Shown one piece after another: positions 53,236-61,372 of a stretch of 64,000 nucleotides of DNA. How positions within the stretch are numbered: position 1 is the first letter of the stretch; each line of letters starts with the position of its first letter. The notes under the pieces were generated by a model that was given only the letters and a program-made list of their open reading frames with translations, did no database searches and had not been told where the DNA came from. This DNA comes from Pseudonocardia sp. EC080619-01 (lineage in GTDB: Bacteria > Actinomycetota > Actinomycetes > Mycobacteriales > Pseudonocardiaceae), in NCBI RefSeq assembly GCF_001420995.1, contig NZ_CP012184.1, positions 5,812,501 through 5,876,500 of the forward strand, in the 5' to 3' direction. The translations under genes and the position numbers were made by a program.

Positions 53236-54648
53236 TCACAGCTTGAACACGGCGCGCGGGTTGTCCTGCACCAGAGCCCGGATCGTGTCGCCCGCCTCGT
53301 CCTCGGCGAGGCGGTGCCGCACGACGAGGTCGGCGAGGTGGGCGGCGTCGAGGCGGCGGGACATGTCGTGGCGCGCCGGGATCGAGCAGAACGCGCGGGT
53401 GTCGTCGATGAAGCCCGAGGTCCGGCTGAAACCGGCCGTCTCGGTGACCGCGGAGCGCCAGCGTCCGATCGCGTCGGGGGCGTCGAGGAACCACCACGGC
53501 GCCCCGACGTAGACGGAGGGGTAGAACCCGGCCAGCGGCGCCAGCTGCCGGGAGAACACGGTCTCGTCGGTCGTGAAGACCACGAGGTGGAACCCGGAGC
53601 TCGTGCCGAACCGTTGCAGCAGCGGACGCAGCGCCTCGGTCAGCTCGATGCCGGTCGGGATGTCGTGCCCGCGGTCCGGGCCGAACCGCTCGTAGGTGGG
53701 CCGGTGGTGGTTCCGCAGGATGCCGGGGTGCAGGGTCATGACCAGCCCGTCCTCGGCGGACATGGCGGCCATCTCGAACAGCAGGTGCCGGCGCAGCGCC
53801 GTCGCCTCGTCGGTGGAGGCCTCGCGGCGCAGCGCCCGGGCGAAGATGTCCGCGGCGACGGTCTCGTCGAGCGGCTCGGTGCCCACGTCGGCGTGGCTGT
53901 GGTCGGCCGAGGTGGCGCCGTGGTCGACGAAGTACCGGCGTCGCCGCCGCAGCGCGGTGAGGAAACCGTCATAGTCGCCGGTGTCGGTGTCCGCGGCCAC
54001 CCCGAGGGACGCCACGGCCTCGGGCCACGCGTCGTCGCCGGCCTCGAGGTAGCGGTCGGGCCGGAACGTGGGGACCACCCGCCCGTCCCAGGACGGGTCG
54101 TCGCGGAGGACGCGGTGCCAGTGCAGGTCGTCGGCCGGGTCGTCGGTCGTGGCCAGCACCTCGATGCCGAACCGGCGGTACAACGCCCGCGGCCGGAACT
54201 CCGGGGTGCGCAGCGCGGCCGAGATCCGGTCGAAGAGGTCGTCGGCGTTCGCCTGGGCGGGCCGCTCCCGTACACCGAAGATGTCGTGGAGCTCGGACTC
54301 GAACCAGTACTGCACGGATGTGCCGCGGTAGACCGGCCACCGCTCGCAGAAGATCCGCCAGGCCTTGCGCGCGGTGCCCTCGTCGAGCGGGGAACCGGCG
54401 GCGACGCCGAGCTCGTCGAGCCCGACACCGGACGAGTGCAGCAGCCGCGTGACGTAGTGGTCCGGGCTGATCAACAACGACGTCGGGTCCGGGAACGGGG
54501 TGTCCTCGGCGAGGATCCGCGGGTCGACGTGCCCGTGCGGGGAGATGATCGGCAGGTCCCGGACGGACCGGTACAGCTCCCGCGCGACGTCTCGGGTGGC
54601 CGGGTCGGGCGGGAACAGGCGGTCCGGGTGCAGCTGCAGGGCTGGCAT
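53236..54648 (-). CDS. uxaC: Glucuronate (uronate) isomerase
   Basis: The 470-aa amidohydrolase-fold isomerase converts D-glucuronate to D-fructuronate (and D-galacturonate to D-tagaturonate), the first step of hexuronate use. Family features are the N-terminal metal motif ISPHGHVDPR (about residue 36), WPVYRGTSVQYWFE, a central TTDDPADDL, and the C-terminal GFIDDTRAFCSIPARHDMSRR. ATG 54648 is used. It is divergent from the LarA homologue, with a GGCAA/TTGCC dyad in between, so both are probably under the same LacI control. Confidence 0.93.
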   Translation of the reverse strand: MPALQLHPDRLFPPDPATRDVARELYRSVRDLPIISPHGHVDPRILAEDTPFPDPTSLLISPDHYVTRLLHSSGVGLDELGVAAGSPLDEGTARKAWRIFCERWPVYRGTSVQYWFESELHDIFGVRERPAQANADDLFDRISAALRTPEFRPRALYRRFGIEVLATTDDPADDLHWHRVLRDDPSWDGRVVPTFRPDRYLEAGDDAWPEAVASLGVAADTDTGDYDGFLTALRRRRRYFVDHGATSADHSHADVGTEPLDETVAADIFARALRREASTDEATALRRHLLFEMAAMSAEDGLVMTLHPGILRNHHRPTYERFGPDRGHDIPTGIELTEALRPLLQRFGTSSGFHLVVFTTDETVFSRQLAPLAGFYPSVYVGAPWWFLDAPDAIGRWRSAVTETAGFSRTSGFIDDTRAFCSIPARHDMSRRLDAAHLADLVVRHRLAEDEAGDTIRALVQDNPRAVFKL

Positions 54649-54680
54649 GGCCCACACCCTCCGAGCGGGCCGGCGCGGCG

Positions 54681-54694
54681 GGCAAGCTGTTGCC
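54681..54694. promoter_or_regulatory. LacI-type operator between uxaC and larA
   Basis: GGCAAGC-TGTTGCC, GGCAA/TTGCC symmetric over 5 of 7 positions per half, in the 99-bp divergent promoter region. A flanking GCTTGC (54698-54703) makes a second dyad with GCAAGC (54682-54687). It resembles the perfect palindrome GGCAACGCGTTGCC at 57049. Confidence 0.5.
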
Positions 54695-54747
54695 ATCGCT
54701 TGCGCCCGCCGTTGTGGGCCGGGCCGGGATCCGGCGACGGTGGCGCC

Positions 54748-56022
54748 ATGGTCAGCGTGAGCCCGGCGGTGCCGATGATCGGATCCGCGGACACCGTCCT
54801 CGCCCCCGAGGCGGTGAGCGCCTTCGTCGCCGAGCGGCTCGAACGGCTCCCTGTCGACGGCCGGTCGGTGTGCGTGATCGTCCCGGACGGGACGCGGAGC
54901 TGCCCGCTGCCGCTGCTGGTCGACCGCATCCACCGGTCGCTGGCCGGACGCGCCGAGCGGCTGGTCGTGCTGATCGCGCTCGGGACCCACCAGCCGATGA
55001 CGGACGACGGCCTCGCGTCCCACCTGGGCTGTGACGGCGACTCGCTCGCGCAGACCTATCCGGGCACGACGGTGCTCAACCACGAGTGGTGGGACCCCGG
55101 CACCCTGGTGTCGGTGGGTGTCGTCCCCGCCGAGCGCGTCCACGAGCTCTCCGAGGGCAGGCTGCACCAGGAGGTCGACGTCCGGATCAACCGGCACGTC
55201 GTCGAGGCCGACCTCGCGCTCGTCGTGGGGCCGGTGTTCCCGCACGAGGTCGTGGGCTTCTCCGGCGGCAACAAGTACTTCTTCCCCGGCGTCGCGGGCC
55301 CGGAGATCATCGACCTGTCGCACTGGCTCGGCGCGCTGATCTCCAGCTCGGAGATCATCGGCACCCTCGGGATCACCCCGGTCCGTGCCCTGATCGACGA
55401 GGCCGCCGCGATGATCCCGGTGGAGCGGCACGCGCTGTGCCTGGTGGTGCGGTCCGGCTCCGTCGACCTGCACGCGGTGGCGTCCGGCCCGCCGGAGCAG
55501 GCCTGGGCCGCGGCCGCCGCCGTCTCGGCCGGGACCCACGTGCAGTACCTGGACCGCCCGGTGCGCCGGGTCGTGTCGGTGATGCCGGAGAAGTACGACG
55601 ACATCTGGACCGCCGCGAAGGGCTTCTACAAGCTCGAACCGGTCGTGGCCGACGGCGGCGAGGTCGTGATCTACGCGCCGGGGATCACGACGGTGTCGGT
55701 GAGCCACCCGGAGATCGAGGAGATCGGCTACCACTGCCGGGACTACTTCACCGCCCAGTGGGAACGCTTCCGCCACGTCGGGTGGGGGGTGCTCGCCCAC
55801 TCGACGCACCTGCGCGGCGCGGGCACCTACGACCCGGTCGAGGGGGAGCGGCTGCGGGTCCGGGTCACGCTGGCGACCGGGATCCCGCGCGAGACGGTCG
55901 AGCGCGTGAACCTGCAGCACGCCGATCCCGCCGGCATCGACCTGGAGCGCGAGCGCCGCGATCCCGGCACGCTCGTCGTGGACCCGGCCGGTGAGGTGCT
56001 CTACCGCCTGCGCGAGCCGTGA
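54748..56022 (+). CDS. LarA-family nickel-pincer racemase/epimerase
   Basis: The 424-aa DUF2088 protein has all catalytic residues of lactate racemase LarA in the same spacing. VPDGTR is at 45-50, GTHQPMT at 79-85, NH at 111-112, PHEVVGFSGGNK gives His166 and Lys176 (the Lys that binds the nickel-pincer cofactor), and LSHW gives His192. In L. plantarum LarA the corresponding residues are H108, H174, K184 and H200. Neighbouring larE, larB and larC make the cofactor. The location next to uxaC and a mannitol-dehydrogenase family gene argues for a sugar-acid substrate rather than lactate. Confidence 0.88.
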   Translation: MVSVSPAVPMIGSADTVLAPEAVSAFVAERLERLPVDGRSVCVIVPDGTRSCPLPLLVDRIHRSLAGRAERLVVLIALGTHQPMTDDGLASHLGCDGDSLAQTYPGTTVLNHEWWDPGTLVSVGVVPAERVHELSEGRLHQEVDVRINRHVVEADLALVVGPVFPHEVVGFSGGNKYFFPGVAGPEIIDLSHWLGALISSSEIIGTLGITPVRALIDEAAAMIPVERHALCLVVRSGSVDLHAVASGPPEQAWAAAAAVSAGTHVQYLDRPVRRVVSVMPEKYDDIWTAAKGFYKLEPVVADGGEVVIYAPGITTVSVSHPEIEEIGYHCRDYFTAQWERFRHVGWGVLAHSTHLRGAGTYDPVEGERLRVRVTLATGIPRETVERVNLQHADPAGIDLERERRDPGTLVVDPAGEVLYRLREP

Positions 56023-57008
56023 GCGGGCGCGGGGCCGGTCGACTGGCGCACCACCAGCCGGACCGGTAGCCGGGCCGAGCGGACCGTCGCACGTCCGGTC
56101 GAGGCCAGCTGCTGGAGCAGGTTGCGCATCGCCGAGGCACCCATCGCCTGGAGCGGTGCGCCCACCGACGTCAGCTGCGGGCTGACCAGCCGACCGAGCG
56201 GGATGTTGTCGAACCCGACGACGCCGATGTCCTCGGGGACCCGGGTCCCGTTGCGGCGCAGCGCCTGCAGCAGGCCGATCGCGAGCAGGTCGTTGTAGGC
56301 CACGACGGCGCTGACCCCGGCACCCGCGACGTCGTCGGCGAGACCGGCGCCCGCCCGGAGCGTCGGGCCCGCCGCGGCGAGACCGACCAGGCCGACGCCC
56401 AGCGCGTCCGCCGCCTGCTCGACCCCGGCACGGCGCTCCGCCTCGACCGGGGAGTTCCGCGGGCCGCCGACGTAGGCGATCGTGCGGTGCCCCAGGCCGT
56501 GCAGGTGCTCGACCACCAGCAGCGCGGCCCGCGCGTCGTCGAGTGCGATGCTCGGCACCGACACCGCCGAGCGGTTCAGCACGACGGTCGGCCGGGTCGC
56601 GGCGACGGCGGCCACCTCGTCGTCGGTCAGGCGCGAGCTCGCCAGCACCACGCCGTCGACGACCGGAAGGACCCGGCGCAGCACGTCGGCCTCGCGGGTC
56701 ACCGACTCGCGGGTGTCACACAGCAGCATCGTGTATCCGCCCTCGGCGGCCTCCTGCTCCGCGCCGCGGACGATCTCGGCGCTGTGCGGGTTGGTGATGT
56801 CCGACATCACCAGCGCGACCACCATCGACGACCGGTCCGCCGACGCCGTCCGGGCCTGCCTGCTGTACCCGAGCTCCGTCGCGACCCGCCGGACGAGCTC
56901 GGCGGTGTGCGCGCTGACCCGCGCGGGACGGCCGAGCGCCCGGGACACCGTCGACGGCGCGACCCCCGCGGCGCGTGCGACGTCGTAGATGGTGGGCCGC
57001 GTGGTCAC
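56001..57008 (-). CDS. LacI-family regulator 1
   Basis: The 335-aa LacI/GalR regulator has an N-terminal HTH TIYDVARAAGVAPSTVSRALGRP and hinge, then a sugar-binding periplasmic-like domain (about residues 62-330). Its recognition helix APSTVSRAL is identical to that of the second LacI protein at 61373, so both may bind the same GGCAAC-type palindromes. It starts at GTG 57008, divergent from larE over 123 bp with a perfect palindrome, and overlaps the end of the LarA homologue by 22 bp. The inducer is probably a sugar acid. Confidence 0.93.
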   Translation of the reverse strand: MTTRPTIYDVARAAGVAPSTVSRALGRPARVSAHTAELVRRVATELGYSRQARTASADRSSMVVALVMSDITNPHSAEIVRGAEQEAAEGGYTMLLCDTRESVTREADVLRRVLPVVDGVVLASSRLTDDEVAAVAATRPTVVLNRSAVSVPSIALDDARAALLVVEHLHGLGHRTIAYVGGPRNSPVEAERRAGVEQAADALGVGLVGLAAAGPTLRAGAGLADDVAGAGVSAVVAYNDLLAIGLLQALRRNGTRVPEDIGVVGFDNIPLGRLVSPQLTSVGAPLQAMGASAMRNLLQQLASTGRATVRSARLPVRLVVRQSTGPAPAHGSRRR

Positions 57009-57048
57009 GGCGGGCGAGTCTAGCCCCGGGGCACCCGCGGCAACTGCT

Positions 57049-57062
57049 GGCAACGCGTTGCC
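57049..57062. promoter_or_regulatory. LacI operator between lacI-1 and larE
   Basis: Perfect 14-bp palindrome GGCAACG-CGTTGCC with a central CG, the form of many LacI/GalR operators. It lies 41 bp from the regulator start and 70 bp from larE. An extra half-site GGCAAC is at 57039-57044. Confidence 0.75.
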
Positions 57063-57131
57063 GCGGGCACCCGCGGGCTGCCTCAATGGACGGTGAGCCG
57101 TAGCCGCGGACGCCGGGCGAGGAGCAGGTGG

Positions 57132-57998
57132 ATGAGCCACGACAGGGTGACCGACGGGTGGCGCGACAGCCTCGGCGCCGCCGACCGGGCGGCGGCAGGC
57201 CGCGTGGGCGACGAGCTGCGCGGCGCCGGCCGCGTCGGGGTCGCACTCTCCGGCGGTGTCGACTCGTCCACGCTGCTCGCCCTCGCCGCCGACGCCCTCG
57301 GGCCGGAACGAGTCCGTGCACTCGTCGGGGTCTCGGCGAGCCTCGCCGCCGACGAACGGGCCACCGCCCACCGGGTCGCCGCGGCGACCGGCGTCGAGCT
57401 CGTCGAGGTCGCGACGGCCGAGCTCGACCGGCCCGACTACCGGGCGAACGGCCCGGACCGCTGCTACGCGTGCCGGGACACGTTGTTCACCACCATCGAC
57501 GAGACCGTCCTCGCCGAGCACGACCTCGACGTCGTCGCGTACGGGGAGAACCTCGACGACACTCGGCGTGCCGACCGGCCGGGTGCCCGCGCGGCGACCG
57601 AGCACGGCGTCCTGCGTCCACTGGCGTCCGCCGGGCTCGACAAGCCGGCGGTGCGCCGGATCGCACGGGCGATGGGCCTGCCGAACGCCGACAAGCCCGC
57701 CGCACCCTGCCTGGCGTCGCGCATCCCGCACTTCGAGCAGGTCACCGAGGACAAGATGGCGCAGATCGAGCGCGCCGAGCGGGCGGTGCGCGCGCTCGGG
57801 TTCGACGACGTGCGGGTGCGCCACCACGGCGAGGTGGCGCGGGTCGAGCTGTCCGAGGACCTGATCGCGGACGCGCTGGGGCCGCGTCGCACCGACGTGC
57901 TCGCCGCCGTGCGCGATGCCGGGTTCCGGTTCGTCACGGTCGACCTCGCCGGGCTGCAGTCCGGCGCCTTCACCCTTCCCCTGGTGTCCGCGCGGTGA
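57132..57998 (+). CDS. larE: LarE, sulfur insertase of nickel-pincer cofactor synthesis
   Basis: The 288-aa PP-loop ATPase has LSGGVDSST (residues 39-47) to activate the pyridinium dicarboxylate for sulfur insertion. It has C-x2-C at 111-114 (RCYAC) plus Cys193 in APCLASR. LarE with three such cysteines has been shown to hold a [4Fe-4S] cluster in Thermotoga maritima, whereas LarE of Lactiplantibacillus sacrifices a single cysteine sulfur. ATG 57132 follows GAGGAGC at suitable distance; a GTG 39 bp upstream (57093) is also in frame. The larB start overlaps the stop codon by 4 bp. Confidence 0.9.
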   Translation: MSHDRVTDGWRDSLGAADRAAAGRVGDELRGAGRVGVALSGGVDSSTLLALAADALGPERVRALVGVSASLAADERATAHRVAAATGVELVEVATAELDRPDYRANGPDRCYACRDTLFTTIDETVLAEHDLDVVAYGENLDDTRRADRPGARAATEHGVLRPLASAGLDKPAVRRIARAMGLPNADKPAAPCLASRIPHFEQVTEDKMAQIERAERAVRALGFDDVRVRHHGEVARVELSEDLIADALGPRRTDVLAAVRDAGFRFVTVDLAGLQSGAFTLPLVSAR

Positions 57999-58672
57999 CC
58001 GGGCCCGAGCACGTCGCACCGGTCGGCGACTTCGCCCGGCTCGACGTCGGCCGCGAGGCCCGCCGCGGCCACGGCGAGGCCGTGTTCTGCGAGGGCAAGA
58101 CCACCGACCAGGTCCGCGCGATCACCCGCGAGATCGTCGCCCGCGACATGCCGACGCTGTTCACCCGCGCCGGCGACGACCACGCCGCGGTGATCCTCGA
58201 CGTCGCGCCCGACGCCCGGCACGAGCCGGAAGCCCGGATGCTGGCCTGGCCGGCGGAGCCGCCGGAGCCCGCCGGCGGACGGGTGGTCGTCCTCTCCGCC
58301 GGCACCTCGGACCTGCCCGTGGCCCGCGAGGCGGTCGTCACCGCGACCCACCTGGGCCGTCGGGTGGAGCTCGTCGCCGACGTCGGCGTGGCCGGCCTGC
58401 ACCGGCTGCTCGCCCATCAGGACACCCTGCGCGGGGCCCGCGCGATCGTCGTGGCGGCCGGGATGGACGGTGCGCTGCCCACGGTCGTGGCCGGGCTGGT
58501 GTCGGCGCCGGTCGTGGCGGTCCCGACCTCGGTCGGGTACGGGGCGTCGTTCGGTGGGGTGGCGGCGCTGCTGACCATGCTCAACGCGTGCGCACCGGGT
58601 GTCGCGGTCGTCAACATCGACAACGGCTACGGCGCGGGCCACCTGGCCGCGCAGATCGCGGCCCCGCACTGA
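57995..58672 (+). CDS. larB: LarB, pyridinium biscarboxylate synthase
   Basis: The 225-aa protein carboxylates and hydrolyses nicotinic acid adenine dinucleotide to the pyridinium-3,5-biscarboxylate mononucleotide, the first step of nickel-pincer cofactor synthesis. The C-terminal two thirds have the PurE/AIR-carboxylase-like fold (VLSAGTSDLPVAREA, VVAAGMDGALPTVVAGL, AVPTSVGYG). It overlaps larE by 4 bp (GTGA), so the two are translationally coupled. Confidence 0.92.
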   Translation: MTGPEHVAPVGDFARLDVGREARRGHGEAVFCEGKTTDQVRAITREIVARDMPTLFTRAGDDHAAVILDVAPDARHEPEARMLAWPAEPPEPAGGRVVVLSAGTSDLPVAREAVVTATHLGRRVELVADVGVAGLHRLLAHQDTLRGARAIVVAAGMDGALPTVVAGLVSAPVVAVPTSVGYGASFGGVAALLTMLNACAPGVAVVNIDNGYGAGHLAAQIAAPH

Positions 58673-58679
58673 GGGCCGG

Positions 58680-59894
58680 TCAGCCGGCGGGTACGGGCCC
58701 GCCCGGCCGGAGCCCGCTCGCGTCGGCGGCGGCCACCGCGGCCTCGAGCACCTGACGCAGCGGCAGGTCACGTGCCGCGGCCAGGGCCGCCACGTCCTCG
58801 TACTCGGGTGCGGTGTGCACGATCCGGCCGTCCTCGACGCCCAGCTTGATGCGTACCGGGGCCGACTCGACGGTGACCGTCGCCCAGGTCCGGTCGAGCG
58901 CGTGCCGGGCCACGGGCCACTGGCGGACGCCCAGCGTCGAGGTGGCGCGCAGCACGAACGCCCGCAGCTCGTCGGCCCGCCCGGGGTCGGTGAGGACGTG
59001 CAGCGTGTGTGCCGGGCGGCCCTTCTTCATCAGCACGGGGGTGAGCCAGGCGTCCGCGGCACCGCGCTCGAGCAGCGACCGCAGCACCTCCGGCCAGACC
59101 CGGGGGTCCATGTCGTCGACGTTGGTCTCCAGCACGAGCAGGTCCTGCCCGCCCGGGCGCGTCGCCGGGCAGGGCTCGCCGAGGACGACGCGGACGACGT
59201 TCGGCCGACCGTCGGTGTCCCGCGCCCCCGCGCCGTACCCGGTGCGCCCGACGGTCATCCGCGGCATCGCGCCGCAGCCACCGGCGAGCCCGCGCAGCAG
59301 CGCCATCCCGGTCGGTGTGGCGAGCTCGCCGTCGCCGTCGCCGCCGACCTGCCAGCCGCGGCTCAGCTCGAGCACCGCGGGCACCGGTACCGGCAGCAGA
59401 CCGTGCGCGGTGCGTACCCGGCCCGAGCCCAGCGCGACCGGGCTCGCCGTCACCTCCGACACCGCCGACACCCCGAGGTCCGCCAGGGCGGCGCAGGTCC
59501 CGACGACGTCGGCGATCGAGTCCCAGGCCCCGACCTCGTGGAAGTGGACCTGCTCCACCGGGACCCCGTGGACCCGCGCCTCCGCCCGGGCCAGCACCGA
59601 GAACACCGACAGCGCCGGCTCCCGCACGTCCGGTGGGAGGTCGCTGCCGGTGAGCAGCTCGCGGATGCCGGCCCAGGACCGGTGCGGGTGGTCGTCGGCG
59701 GTGCTGCGCACCTCCACCCGGGTGGCCCGCAGCCCACCGCGCCGCACCTCGCCGACGTCGACGGTGACCTCGCCCGGGATCAGCGACCTGATCGGGCCGC
59801 GTACCCGCTCGAGGTCGGCGCCGGCGTCGAGCAGTGCGCCGAGCAGCATGTCCCCGGCGACGCCGGAGCTCGCGTCGATCCACGCGACGGGCAC
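58680..59894 (-). CDS. larC: LarC, nickel insertase of the pincer cofactor
   Basis: The 404-aa LarC (DUF111) inserts nickel into the pincer cofactor using CTP. The family start MPVAWIDASSGVAGDMLLGALLDAG is complete, and the metal-rich segment HFHEVGAWDSIADVVG, ETNVDDMDP and LMKKGRPAHTLHVL follow. The usual poly-His linker of other LarC proteins is short. It is convergent with larB (7 bp between stop codons) and is in one frame, not the two-frame LarC1/LarC2 organisation of lactobacilli. Upstream and collinear is the mannitol-dehydrogenase family gene (3 bp). Confidence 0.93.
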   Translation of the reverse strand: MPVAWIDASSGVAGDMLLGALLDAGADLERVRGPIRSLIPGEVTVDVGEVRRGGLRATRVEVRSTADDHPHRSWAGIRELLTGSDLPPDVREPALSVFSVLARAEARVHGVPVEQVHFHEVGAWDSIADVVGTCAALADLGVSAVSEVTASPVALGSGRVRTAHGLLPVPVPAVLELSRGWQVGGDGDGELATPTGMALLRGLAGGCGAMPRMTVGRTGYGAGARDTDGRPNVVRVVLGEPCPATRPGGQDLLVLETNVDDMDPRVWPEVLRSLLERGAADAWLTPVLMKKGRPAHTLHVLTDPGRADELRAFVLRATSTLGVRQWPVARHALDRTWATVTVESAPVRIKLGVEDGRIVHTAPEYEDVAALAAARDLPLRQVLEAAVAAADASGLRPGGPVPAG

Positions 59895-59897
59895 GAC

Positions 59898-61286
59898 TCA
59901 GCCTCCCGTCGATGCGGCGAGGTCGTCGACGTGGGCGACGACGGCCGCCACCAGGTCCTCGTCGCGGGCGAGGCCGGGGTCGAGGATCTCCAGCACCCGC
60001 GGTGCCGCCTCGTGGATCGGGCCCGCGGCGGCGGTGGTGAGCGTGCCGACGATCGGGTCGCCCGCGCCCGTGCCACGGCGCAGGGTCAGCAGCCAGGCCG
60101 CGAGGGGCCGCAGCACGGGCCCGGGGATCCGGCCGGCGGCGCGCTCGGCACGCAGGACCGGCAGCACCCGCACGGGCAGCTTCTGGGACCCGTCGGCGGC
60201 GATCTGGGACAGCCGGTGCCGGATGCCGATGTTGGCGAACCGGGTCACCAGGGCGTCCCGGTAGGAGGCGAGCTCGGCCCCGGGCAGCGGGACGTGCCGG
60301 CCGGCGACGTCCCACCAGGCCTCGACCCACCCCCGCACGACCGGGTCGGCGATCGCCTCGGCCACCGTCTCGTGACCGCGGGCCGGTGCGGCGTAGGCCA
60401 GCAGCGAGTGGGCGCCGTTGAGCATCAGGAGCTTGCGGCGTTCGTGGACGGTCACATCGGTCACGAAGACCGCGCCGGCGTCCTCCCAGCGTGGGCGGCC
60501 TCCGGGGAAGTCGTCGTGGAGGACCCACTCGCTGAAGGGCTCGGTGCTCACCGGCGCCCGGTCACGGACACCGGTGCCGCGGTGCACCTCGTCGAGGTCC
60601 CGTTCCTCGGAGCGTGGGGTGATCCGGTCGACCATGGCCGACGGGAACGCGACGGTGCCGGAGATCCAGTCGGCGAGCCCGGGGTCGACCGCGGCCGCGG
60701 CGTCGTGCACGACGCGGGCGACCATCTCCCCGTTGCCGTCGACGTTGTCGCAGGACAGCACGCTGCAGGGGCCGGCGCCGGCGTCGCGCCGGGCGGCGAG
60801 GCCCGCGACGAGCCGTGCGGGCACACTGCCCACCGGCGCGGTCCACGACCGGGCGAGCGCCGCCAGGTCGGCGGCCACCTGCGGGTCGGAGTGGTCGAGC
60901 CCCCCGCCGGGGCCGCGCCGGTAGCCGGCCTCGGTGACCGTCAGCGACAGCACCCGGGTCCGCGGGTCCGCGACCAGCCGGAGGAAACCGTCGTGCTCGG
61001 CGCCGGGCAGGCAGGCCGAGAGGCTGGAGACGGTCTCGAACGACGGACCGTCGGGGTGCCGGGTGAGCAGGGTGTACTGCCCGTCCTGGGCCTGCAGGGC
61101 CCGTGCGAGCTCCACGCTGCGCCCGCTGAAGGCCGCGATGCCCCACCGGTCCCGGTCGGGGGCGTGCTCGGTGTACCAGGCCAGGTGGGCCCGGAAGAAG
61201 TTCCCGAGTCCGACGTGGACGATCCCGATCGGTGCCGCGGCGCGGCTGCCGGGCCGTCCGCGGCCCGGCGTCTGAATGGTGGTCAC
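59898..61286 (-). CDS. Mannitol dehydrogenase/fructuronate reductase family protein
   Basis: The 462-aa long-chain polyol dehydrogenase has the N-terminal NAD motif VHVGLGNFFRAHLAWY (residues 23-38), SCDNVDGNG, FPSAMVDRITP and KLLMLNGAHSLLAY with the catalytic Lys-x4-Asn-x2-His. Family members are mannitol 2-dehydrogenase, fructuronate reductase (UxuB) and tagaturonate reductase. With UxaC beside it, fructuronate to D-mannonate is the best guess. GTG 61286 is used; a GGCAAC-type operator lies 51 bp upstream. larC follows after 3 bp. Confidence 0.88.
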   Translation of the reverse strand: MTTIQTPGRGRPGSRAAAPIGIVHVGLGNFFRAHLAWYTEHAPDRDRWGIAAFSGRSVELARALQAQDGQYTLLTRHPDGPSFETVSSLSACLPGAEHDGFLRLVADPRTRVLSLTVTEAGYRRGPGGGLDHSDPQVAADLAALARSWTAPVGSVPARLVAGLAARRDAGAGPCSVLSCDNVDGNGEMVARVVHDAAAAVDPGLADWISGTVAFPSAMVDRITPRSEERDLDEVHRGTGVRDRAPVSTEPFSEWVLHDDFPGGRPRWEDAGAVFVTDVTVHERRKLLMLNGAHSLLAYAAPARGHETVAEAIADPVVRGWVEAWWDVAGRHVPLPGAELASYRDALVTRFANIGIRHRLSQIAADGSQKLPVRVLPVLRAERAAGRIPGPVLRPLAAWLLTLRRGTGAGDPIVGTLTTAAAGPIHEAAPRVLEILDPGLARDEDLVAAVVAHVDDLAASTGG

Positions 61287-61336
61287 CTGTGCTCCCGTCC
61301 TCGCCGGGGCCACCGTCGCCCGCCCGGCGGCCCGTG

Positions 61337-61350
61337 GGCAACGGGTTGCC
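61337..61350. promoter_or_regulatory. LacI operator before the mannitol-dehydrogenase gene
   Basis: GGCAACG-GGTTGCC, identical to the perfect site at 57049 in 13 of 14 bases, 51 bp upstream of the dehydrogenase start. A further TTGCC half-site follows at 61356-61360. Confidence 0.65.
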
Positions 61351-61372
61351 ACCTCTTGCCGGGGCGTGCTGC

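Noticed and set aside
53194-54747. Long in-frame upstream extension of the LarA homologue
   Set aside because: It runs antisense to uxaC; ATG 54748 gives the normal LarA length and start.
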